This document shows, piece after piece, positions 33,556 to 42,878 of a stretch of 64,000 nucleotides of DNA; the stretch's first letter is position 1; the number at the start of each line of letters is the position of its first letter. The notes under the pieces were generated by a model that was not told the origin of the DNA, made no database searches, and worked only from the letters and a program-made list of their open reading frames with translations. This stretch comes from Oryza sativa Japonica Group (Eukaryota; Streptophyta; Magnoliopsida; Poales; Poaceae): assembly GCF_034140825.1 (NCBI RefSeq), contig NC_089037.1, positions 27,295,501 to 27,359,500 of the forward strand, read 5' to 3'. Made by a program: the position numbers and the translations under genes.

Positions 33556-34477
33556 TTAGTGCTGTCAATTATTAAAGCAATTATATTATCAAAATAATGC
33601 CGATGCTGCTGCTACTGCCTACAAAAATCAACTCGGGGTCGCTAAGAAAAACATGAATTGGCCCATATTATTTCATTCACATAAAGCTAGGGTTCGCTAT
33701 TTTTAATTAGGTGTTGAGAAATTGATATTTTTATATATAACCGCCCACAATATATTATTTTGTATTTTATTTTTTTATCTATTTATGATGTACAAACATA
33801 TTAATCATATATTGGATCTGGGAAATTTTTTTGCTTTCACCATGCCAATTTTTTCACGCATTTAATCACTAAGAATAAGCATTTAAAACTATTTTATTTG
33901 AATGAAAAATTGATTAACGATGGTATCTAGCCAGTTGTCAATAATCTCCTTTGCAATCAAAATTTTGAATCCAAACATTAGTTGAGTAAATTACAGTAAA
34001 GACCTTTAACCTGTTGTTTACCGATTCAGTGGATAACATGTATTTCCAACATTAATCCAGAGTGCAAACAAACAGTGGAAATGATGTGAACCATAATATT
34101 TTTTTTATTACGTGTCTAATTAATTGACTTACTAAGCCATGAAAAAAAATGAAGCATAAAAACATACTTACAACTTTCATATCTATGTTGTTCTCGGTTT
34201 AAAAAGCGATGTTAGAAAATAGACAACTTCAAAATCAGGTAAAAAGATAAGTTTTAAAATTTAAATTTTATTTTAGGCTTATAGCTTATAAGCTAACAAG
34301 CAAATGTTGTTACGTAAAAAAACTGGAAAAAAAATAATCTGTAAGAAACTCCGTTGCAACGAACGGACCCTTAGCTAGTAGGTGCCAACGTTTAAAAAGG
34401 TCTAGTGTTTGCTTATCTGCAACACATACAAAAACAGTCTAGTAAGTGCTTTTCTGCTGTGTATTCATATAATTAAC
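33556..34477. other. AT-rich intergenic DNA
   Basis: No gene or bounded element recognised. A stretch near 34320-34400 (CCGTTGCAACGAACGG) resembles wording common in grass transposon ends, but no partner end was found. Confidence 0.4.
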
Positions 34478-35018
34478 TTGTTGATGATGTGTCATGTTTA
34501 CATGGGATTTAAAATAGTTTAGAATAGTACTCCTTCCATCTACTTTTGATAGTCATATTTCTAAATCTGAAAAATTTATTTTTGATAGGCATATTTCAAT
34601 CCAACAACCTATCCTCTTAATGACTTTCTCGGATTTAATGCGTGACTCTTTATTCTTTCACACAGGATTGGCTACATGAGCATTGAGAAATGTAAATATT
34701 AATGAATCGCTTGTTTACGAGGAATAATTAGTAGCATGTTTAAATGGATGATAAGTAGAATTACTTATCCTTAGTCTGTGTACTAAGATAACATATGACT
34801 ATCAAAAGTAGATGGAGTAATTGCTAGTGACTGAAGATGTGGCATGCTTGTATAGGATTTTAAATGGGTTATAATAATAGTAATTGCTAGTGAGTGATGA
34901 TGTGGCATGCTTGTATGTTTAATTGCTAGTGAGTGAAGATGTGGCATGCTTGTATGGGATTTTAAATGGGCTAGAATAGTAATCGCTAGTGGGTGATGAT
35001 GTGGTATGCTTACATGTT
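34478..35018. repeat. Tandem array of about 60-base units, split by a MITE
   Basis: Units contain ATTGCTAGTGAGTGATGATG and TGGCATGCTTGTATGGGATT with AAATGGGCTAGAATAGTA. Copies lie at about 34478-34529, 34819-34880, 34881-34919 (short), 34920-34979 and 34980-35018 (short). A Stowaway element (34530-34817) sits between the first and second. Confidence 0.75.
34530..34817. mobile_element. Stowaway-like MITE, 288 bp, same family as 3007-3298
   Basis: TA on both sides (34528-34529 and 34818-34819). Ends are CTCCTTCCATCTACTTTTGA and TCAAAAGTAGATGGAG. Its interior matches the element at 3007-3298 in reverse orientation. It interrupts a tandem repeat array. Confidence 0.85.
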
Positions 35019-35190
35019 AAGCTTTAGCTTCTAATAATTGTTAGTAGGTATCAATAGATTGTTTAATTTAACTGGCCATGGAAAGAATGGTATTGGCATC
35101 AATGGCATGACCGTTTCTATAAAACCCTTCTTATTGATCAATGCATGATATCTTTAATTAAATCCCCTTTCCCTTTTTCTCTTCTAAGGT

Positions 35191-35525
35191 GATGTTTGGA
35201 ACCAGATACTTAACTTTAGTCTATATATTTAGACACTAATTTAGAGTATTAAATATAGACTACTTACAAAACTAATTACATAAATGAAAGCTAATTTGCG
35301 AGATAAATTTTTTAAGCCTAATTAATCTATAATTAGAGAATTTTTACTGTAGCATCATATAGGCTTATCATGGATTAATTAGGCTCAATAGATTTGTCTC
35401 GCGAATTAGTCCGAGATTATGGATGAGTTTTATTGATAGTCTACGTTTAATATTTATAATTAGTGTCCAAACATCCCATGTAATAGGGACTTAAAAGTTT
35501 TAGTCCCATCTAAACAGGGTCTAAG
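35191..35525. mobile_element. Decayed foldback element (rice MITE type)
   Basis: The left part GATGTTTGGAACCAGATACT is mirrored on the right by AGTGTCCAAACATCCCATG, and ATTAGTCCGAGATTATGG / TAATTAGGCTCA phrases are of a kind abundant in rice MITEs. Ends and target duplication could not be fixed. Confidence 0.45.
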
Positions 35526-35787
35526 TCCTTCTAAATCTGTTACTCATATAACTGTCTAACTGAGATAAAGTTTAAGGTTGTCATATCATATCATCGTCAC
35601 GTTATATATATGATCCCTGCACTTCTCTTTTTATAGAATGGACGAGACTCTTTTTTCTGTATATGTAGCGGTCTTGTACTCTTGTTAGTACCATTTTGCG
35701 TCCCATTTTGACGAGACGACTGGCGTGCCATTTTGCGTCCTGGTTCATTACAGTCTAATTTGGTGACAAACAAACAAGGAACAAATA

Positions 35788-35859
35788 GGTCCCATGGTCT
35801 AGCGGTTAGGACATTGGACTCTGAATCCAGTAACCCGAGTTCAAATCTCGGTGGGACCT
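35788..35859 (+). tRNA. tRNA-Gln (anticodon CTG)
   Basis: 72 bases. GGTCCCA pairs with TGGGACC, the D-stem is GTCT/GGAC, and the anticodon stem TTGGA/TCCAG closes CTCTGAA, anticodon CTG (codon CAG). The T-arm CCGAG-TTCAAAT-CTCGG is perfect. A TTTT terminator follows at about 35863. Confidence 0.92.
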
Positions 35860-36178
35860 TAATTTTCTCGGTTTTATTTTCTGCCTGAGCTTATTGTCCT
35901 CCTCCTGATTTTTTGTTGTTGTCTATTTTCTCTGCCGGAAAAATGTATCAAACTCGTCGATTCTACTCGTTTGAGAGCTTAGTGTGATATTGTCCTTCTC
36001 CTGAAGTTTCTATTTTTTACTCTCTCTGTTATGAAAATTTTCATGCTAGAATGATTTACATTGTGAAATGGAGAGAGAACTCGTTTGTGCTTATTTATCC
36101 TTCCCCTGATTTTTTTCCACACCAAAACATATATTGTGATAATTGAGTATGCTACGCGTCTGACGTACTACGAGTTTA

Positions 36179-36408
36179 CTCCCTCCGTCCCAAAAAAAGA
36201 CAAACCCTGAGTTTTCATGTCCAATGTTTGATCATATTATTTGAAAAAATTATGAAAAAAATTAAAAAGACAAGTTACGTATAAAGTATTAATCATATTT
36301 TATCATATAACAACAATGAAAATACTAATTATAAAAATTTTTCATATAAGACGGACAGTTAAACGTTGGACACGAAAATCTAGGATTTATTTTTTTTTAT
36401 AGAGGGAG
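36179..36408. mobile_element. Stowaway MITE, 230 bp
   Basis: TA duplications at 36177-36178 and 36409-36410. The left end is CTCCCTCCGTCCCAAAAAAA and the right end TTTTTTTTATAGAGGGAG. It lies about 450 bases upstream of the glycine-rich RNA-binding protein gene, at the edge of its promoter. Confidence 0.8.
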
Positions 36409-36718
36409 TACGAGGTAAAAATCGTCCTCAGCGCCTTCAGAAAAAAAAAGGACAAAAATCCTCAGCGCCAACCGACTCCGCTCCACAGACCACAGCCGCC
36501 CAAGTGTGCGAGGACAACGGCGGCGGCGGCGGCGGCTAGGTTTTTGCTGCACCCGACGCCACCGCCCACCAGCGAGTGTGGTGGGCCGCGGCGGCCCATA
36601 AAAGAAATATCTAGGCGGCCCATGTAGCGCCAGAAAATATCTTCTCCCCCGCCTCGGGATCCTTATCCTCCGCCTCGCGCGGGGTGCCGTCCGATCAGAT
36701 CAGGACGGCCGCGTGGGG

Positions 36719-36728
36719 CTATAAAAGG
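36719..36728 (+). promoter_or_regulatory. TATA box of the glycine-rich RNA-binding gene
   Basis: CTATAAAAGG lies 125-134 bases before the ATG at 36853, at a distance that fits a leader of about 100 bases. Upstream, GGCCCA motifs occur twice (about 36590 and 36620). Confidence 0.7.
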
Positions 36729-36852
36729 AGGGGGGGTAGGGCAAGCAGTGCCTCCTCGTGCTCTCTTTGAGGTGGGTTGGCTTCTCCTCCCCCTCTTTAC
36801 CTTTTCCTCCTCGGTTCGGTTCCGTGGTTCGTCTAGGGTTTAGTGGGTTGAG

Positions 36853-37588
36853 ATGGCGGCGCCGGATGTCGAGTACCGCTGCTTCGTCGGCGGCCTCGCC
36901 TGGGCCACCGACGACCGCTCCCTCGAGGCCGCCTTCTCCACCTACGGCGAGATCCTCGACTCCAAGGTTCGCCCTCGCTCTCCTACGCCGTGTCTTGTGA
37001 TGGGTTTTTTTTGGGTGGTTTCTCGTGTTGGCTGGATCTGTGTTGAATTTGTTTGGGTTTTTTTGTTGGTTTGCTCGGATCTGTGATCCTGGGGGGTTTT
37101 GCTCGTGCTGTTCTGATCTCGTTGGTGCCAGATCTGTGTGGAGGGGTTGATTTGGTGGTTTTTTTGGGTGGATCTGATGGGGATTTGTGTGTTTTTGTTT
37201 TGGTTGTTTGCAGATCATCAACGACAGGGAGACGGGGAGGTCACGTGGGTTTGGCTTCGTCACCTTCTCCTCCGAGCAGTCGATGCGCGACGCCATCGAG
37301 GGCATGAACGGCAAGGAGCTCGACGGCCGCAACATCACCGTCAATGAGGCCCAGTCCCGCCGCTCCGGCGGCGGAGGCGGGGGCTACGGCGGCGGCGGTG
37401 GCGGCTACGGCGGCGGTCGTGGAGGCGGCGGCTACGGAGGAGGTGGCGGCGGCGGCTACGGGCGCCGTGAGGGCGGCTACGGTGGCGGCGGCGGCTACGG
37501 CGGCGGCCGTGGCGGCGGCGGCGGCGGCTACGGTGGCAGCCGTGGCGGCGGCTACGGCGGCGACTCCGGCGGGAACTGGAGGAACTGA
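36853..37588 (+). CDS. Glycine-rich RNA-binding protein (class IV GRP)
   Basis: 162-residue RNA-binding protein of the GRP7/GRP8 type, which in plants acts in splicing, RNA stability, cold response and flowering. Exons are 36853-36966 and 37214-37588; the intron is GT-AG in phase 0. One RRM fills residues 8-85, with RNP2 CFVGGLAW and RNP1 RGFGFVTF. The rest is Gly-rich with GGYGG and RGGG units and ends GGNWRN. The intron divides the RRM after residue 38, as in other plant GR-RBPs. Family members in Arabidopsis regulate their own splicing through this intron, so the 247-base T/G-rich intron may be regulatory here; that is inference. A TATA box at 36719 suggests strong expression. Confidence 0.95.
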
Positions 37589-39640
37589 TTGGTGGGGCCC
37601 ATCGTGGCCAGTTATCCTTAGCTATCCGTGTCAGAATCATCTTATCATCGAGTCGAGTCGTTATCGTGTCCAGTGGCTCTCTCGAGTCGAGAAGCCCTCT
37701 ATCCATCCATCCAGTGTTAGGTGTTCTTCGTCCGTGATGTTACCATGAATTGAGTTCGCTTTGGTTATGGTGTTTGAACTGCTTGTTGCTATCTATCGGA
37801 ATGAAATGAAATAGAAAACAAGGAGAAAAAAAAGAGTTCGAAAGTTTTGTTCGCATACCATATATTTCCTTCCGGTGCGCGCTGTTTATTCCTCGCTCAG
37901 CAGCAAGATTGTTTGATCGATATTGCAGCAAGCAATTACACAATAAATATATTGCTACACTGGTACTTCAAACTACACTGGTGGTCGGTGATTTTCAATA
38001 GCATGAACCTTAATTGAACATCTGTGTAGCTTACATCTCCTTCGAAAGCTGCAATGCTTGAGAACTTGGAAAGAAATTCTTGTGATGGCAGAAGCTATTC
38101 ACTGTCCTTCGCTGCATTTACAGTCCATACAGACACAGCATTTCCATTTTGCACAAGATAGAGAACAACAATCAGCCTTTTAGGTCAATCCCAAGTGTGC
38201 ATCTTACTGATTGTCGAATATGTGCTAAGAACCTGCAAGAGAGTGAGGATTTTTATCATTGATTGATTGTCGAATATATGCTAAGAACCTTCAAGAGAGT
38301 GAGGATTTTTATCATTGATGGAGCTTTGTTTCTGTAATCCAAGATTTGGGAAACAGTTTATCCATGTTAGGGAAATGATTTATGCAAACAATATTTTGGA
38401 GCAAAAGTTAGATAGTAGTATATGTCTGCCGACGACCTCAACCCAAAATATTGTTTTGAGGAACTCTTGGATTACAGAACAAAATACTGATTCCAAAATG
38501 ATTTATGCAAACAATATTTTGGAGCAAAAATTTTGTTTCTCCAAGAATTCAGAGAAACAATCATACTTTTTTAACACAACCATCACATTGGAGATTTCAA
38601 AACAGCAGAGATGATAGGATCTACTCTTTCCATGTCTTCATCCAAACTTAATTAAGCTTATAATTGTCCTTTTATCAATTTGCGAAGAAAGAATGAATGT
38701 TGATAAGCAGTCAATGCAAATGTCAATTATATGAATAATATCTAAAGTTTAGCATGCCAACTAAAGCTTGTAATATGCCAGTATGTTTAAATGAGAGATT
38801 GAAAATGTAGGGGAGTATAGTCGATATAGACTTTCAGTAAGGCAAGAAGAAATGCAATGTCATTATGTTCCAGGATAAAAGGGTCAACAGAAAGACATCA
38901 TCATGATCTCAAGCCTTTGCCCGCTTCATTAGGAAAATACTCAGCAGAGTGTAGAATCTTTTGAGCTTAATGACCAAAAATCTGCATGACCACATGGTAA
39001 CGTAAGTAAATTCTTTTCTACTTTCAGTTTGGAGATTTAGTTGTTCACACACCTCCAAATTAAGAACCAAGATGCATTGATTCATTCTGAAGGACTGAAA
39101 AATGGAAGAAAAGGAAATGATGGAGAAGAAAGAGGAGAGCTCGTGCCATTTGGATCTGTTCAGTTTCGCCCTTAGCAGTGTCGATCCAAATTCAGAGATC
39201 CAAAAATGATTTGTGAAAAAAGGTACAACTTTGGTGTGATTGAAGCAGCCGATGACAGAACCATAAGAGCAAGATGTACACTAATGGTGGTATGATCAGG
39301 ATTACCTTTGGCCAAGCTGTTCCAAGAGTTGTAATTTAGGATACAACAGAAGTGCTTAATGCATTTGGCCAGACAAACAACTATCAGCAAACGACGAAAA
39401 TCATACAGTATCATCACTAAACACTGAAGGCGAATCAGGGGAAATTAGGAGAATAGCATACCTCTCTCTTTTTTACACTCGTTATAATCGTTCAAACTGC
39501 TGCTGGCCCTTGCTTTTGTCTTGGTTGGCTTCCAAACCTGCAGAGCCAACATGAAGTTCATCAGAGATTAACCACACATGCATGGAACTCTCCAAAAAAG
39601 TATGATGACTGTGAAGGGGGTCGAGGAGATGAGGGTCGTT
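37589..39640. other. 3' UTR of the GRP gene and intergenic DNA with duplications
   Basis: The 3' UTR probably reaches about 37.8 kb (ATGAAATGAAATAG). Beyond it, a 56-base unit (TTGTCGAATATGTGCTAAGA core) is tandemly repeated at 38209-38320. The phrase ATGATTTATGCAAACAATAT appears twice, near 38367 and 38498. No gene is firmly recognised. Confidence 0.5.
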
Positions 39641-39865
39641 AAGTGAAGATTAGGACGGATGGATTCGCTTGAGGGAGGTGGTATACTGGGGAAGCAGTCG
39701 GAATCGGCGATCCTGGCGACGCTGGGGTACGGGCCGGGACGTCGCCGCCGGCCGCCGCAGCCGCCGCCGCCGAGGACACTGGGTGGGCGGAGTCATGGCC
39801 ACATTCACCGTCGCCACCATGATGTCATCTTTTTTCCTCCTCTTGGACGCCTGGTCCAGTATCAC
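39470..39865 (-). other. Possible exons of an unrecognised gene
   Basis: On the minus strand a segment near 39539-39462 is exon-like: acceptor CTCTGCAG, an open frame VWKPTKTKARASSSLNDYNE, then donor AGAGAG|GTATGC. Upstream, 39865-39650 is open (MILDQASKRRKKDDIMVATV and an Arg/Pro-rich tail). I recognise no family, and the link between the two is inference. It could equally be chance in a repeat-rich region. Confidence 0.22.
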
Positions 39866-39954
39866 GAACAGGTAGATCGAGCCGTCACAAACCCGACGCA
39901 GACATCGCTAACTCCAGACCTCCTCAGTCTTCACCCTCTTCCCCACCTCCAGCC

Positions 39955-40224
39955 AGGGTTCACTTTCTCGTTTTCGGCCTTTGTATCGGGCAATGCCGAT
40001 ATGACGAAATAATTTTGGTCCGAAATTTCTAAAATTTAAAACAAAATCTAATCAAATTTGAACAAATGTTACCAAAATTCATGAAAAATTAAAATAAATT
40101 AAAAATTTCAGCTGAAATAATATCGTATTGGAGGGGTCCGAAATGACCCGAATTTCCGAAATTTTGATCATTCCGAAATTTCCAAAATAATTTAGGAAAT
40201 TTCAGTCCGAAATGTGAAACCCTG
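39955..40224. mobile_element. hAT-type MITE, 270 bp
   Basis: Perfect 8-base duplication CCTCCAGC (39947-39954 and 40225-40232). Ends are CAGGGTTCACTTTC and GAAATGTGAAACCCTG, imperfect inverted repeats. The interior repeats CCGAAATTTCC-type words. Confidence 0.87.
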
Positions 40225-40232
40225 CCTCCAGC

Positions 40233-42870
40233 TTCTCGCCGCTTGCAGCCGCCCTCCATCGCCAACGGGGGAGAGGGACGACGCACCACGGGGCCGAGCC
40301 ATCCTCTTCAACACTTCAAACCATGACCGGGTAGAACAGCCGCAGAAACTCACACCATGGCTTAAGCTCTGATAAAGAGAGCAGATCTGAAGAAGGAATT
40401 GGAGGAGAGTGAAAGGGATTTGGACATGATGGTCAGTGTAAGTGGTGCACATTTTCTCATGATCTTTTTCTCTTGATTTACTCTATAGTTCTGGCTTATG
40501 GATGATATTTATACCTTATTTCATCTACCGATCAGTCTTGCATCATAGTAAATTATATAGCGAGTGAATTGACAGCCTGCTAATTTGTTCCATGCTGCAC
40601 CCTGCATTTTTTTTCTCAGCTCATCCATTGTCTGATTGTTTACATGGAAGGCTTACTCTGTTTTGGTTGAAAAAGCTTAGTTGGGAGAATCTGTCTTTTC
40701 TTTGTATGATATAAAAGTAACATACTCTTTGGACGTGCTTTTTCTGCATTTTTTTTTTGCCTTACACACGTCCAGATGCAATCTAACCAATAGACGAAGA
40801 GAGAGAAGGACGGCGGCCGGCGCCGGTGGGGAGAAGGGCCGCGATGGCGACCAACAGGGATGAGGGCATGACCAGCGGGAAGGAGTTAGGTGACAAAGAC
40901 CTCATGTCCCTTCGAGCGGCGACGGTGGATCCGCCCATCGCCTTTCTCCCCTCTCCCTCCCGGCATCCTTCCTCCCTCCCCGAGCTCCCTGGCTTGCCGG
41001 TGAGCGCACGTAGAGAGAGAAGGACGGCGGCCAATGACCGGTGGGGAGAAGGGCGGCGGACGGCGGCCATGGGGGAGAAGAGCGACGACGACCTCATGTT
41101 CCCTCTCCCTCCCTACATCCTTCTGCCTCCTCCCCTTTCCCTCCTGGCATCCTTCCTCCCTCCTCGAGTTCCCTGGCCTACCGGCGAGCGCGCGCAAGAA
41201 AGAGATGGCCGGTGGTTGGCGGCCGGCGGCCGACGGGGAGAAGGGTGGCAGGAAGCGGCCATCGGGGAGAAGGGCGACGACCTTGTCTCCCTTCAAGTAA
41301 CGGCGGTGGAGCCGCCTGCCGCTCTTTTCCATCTCCGCCGCCGTCGTCACCGCTGGCCGCATCTGGTGCCCATCCGCCCCCCTCTCCGGCTCTCTGCGCT
41401 CCCACCGTTGATGCCCTCCCCTTTTCCCGCGTCGCCGCCGCCAAACCTCCCCGTGACCTCATGGCACCTAGAGAAAAGAAGAGGGGAGAGGGGAGAGAGG
41501 AGGGGGGGGGGGGGGGGGGGGGGTGTTGAGAATGACATGTGGGGCCCATGTGGGCCACATCATTTTAATTATTTTTTTTAACTGACATGTGGGATCATAG
41601 TTGTATTATTTTCCAAATCAAATTACCACGTCAATGCCACATCAGATGAAGACCGAGTATATTTAGCCACGTCAGCTAAAACCGCCGTCCAAACTGCCAT
41701 GGGACTTATATTGCACTGATTTTGACAGTTGAGGGACGAAAATCGGACTCGTTCATAAGTTAAGGGACCTCAGATGAACTTTTTCCATTCAGTCTTGGGG
41801 AGTCTAGGGGATTATCGGAGTATATGGGCCTGTGAGGTCACGTGCTCTGGTGGGCTTTTTTCTTTTTCAAAATGGGCCTGCGTAAGGTTTATTGATTTCA
41901 TTTCGGCCTTTTACTAATTTATGCCCAACCCAAAACTTTGTATGGGTTTCTTTTAGATATAAGTTCAGTTCAGGTCCCTTAGTTTGTCTATGAATTCGAT
42001 TTTCATCTTTGAACCCAAAAAATAGATATGATGGGCCCCTCAACTATTAAAACCGGTGCAACATTAGTCTGAAGGCACTATAGATGGTTGTTTTGTCCTA
42101 TGTCGCACTTGGACTATGGTCAGCCTACATGGAGCGCCACATAAGCGGTCAACTCTGGTCAAACGCACTTTAGACCAACTATGGTTCACTAAAACAAGAT
42201 CATCGATCTTAATACGTAATTGATAAGTCTACGGACCTATATGATACATATGCTCAAGTTTAAGTATCGACCATGTATTTTACTCTTAAAATTATTTCCA
42301 TAATCATGCACCAGTTAGGAAAAGCTTCAACAAGCAAGCAAGCCGAACGTATATGCGCCGTATTTTGGACAGGGGAGTCAAATCAACCACATCACCATGC
42401 ATATTTCTACATATACACTGGTCATTTTTTTTGGGTACATCGGAAATCATTTTCACCGGATTTAGCCCAGACAACCAGTATCCCAATGAGTGATTAATTA
42501 CTTGTATTATACTCATTGTTGCCTTGTTGGCTCTTTGAGGTCAGAAAGGGACAATTGAAAGGCCTCGATTGAACAAACGTTAGGACATGATGCGCTTCTA
42601 TATAAATTCAAGGAACAAAAAAGCAAGCTAATTAAGGTTTTGTGTTCTGCATAATTAATCCATTAAGTATAGTGAGATCTGAGGTGAGGAGAGGATTAAT
42701 TAAGACAAAATCTAGCCAAACTTGTGTGAATCTCCCTCTAATCCATATGCATGATCCCCCCCCTCTTGCTTTGCAAATACTGTGAGCTTAATTAATTCCA
42801 TGTCTCTCTCTAATTCTGCTTTTGATGTTGCAAGTTGCAAGAAGCTTCACCTCTCCTAGGGTTTATACAA
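40233..42870. other. Repeat-rich intergenic DNA before the bHLH gene
   Basis: 40800-41460 is GC-rich and holds about three diverged copies of a 180-210-base unit (starting AGAGAGAAGGACGGCGGCC near 40800 and 41013, and a variant near 41190). Long open frames in it are by-products of composition. A run of 22 G follows at 41502-41523. 41570-42220 contains phrases such as TTGAGGGACGAAAATCG and TTAAGGGACC that are common in grass transposon ends. No genes are seen. Confidence 0.5.
41502..41523. repeat. Run of 22 G
   Basis: Uninterrupted guanine homopolymer on the plus strand, after a GA-rich stretch. It could form a G-quadruplex and is a likely length polymorphism or assembly-error site. Confidence 0.9.
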
Positions 42871-42878
42871 GCAGCGGC

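Noticed and set aside
40826-41581. 251-codon open frame
   Set aside because: Repetitive GC-rich DNA with three diverged units and a G homopolymer; no conserved motif.
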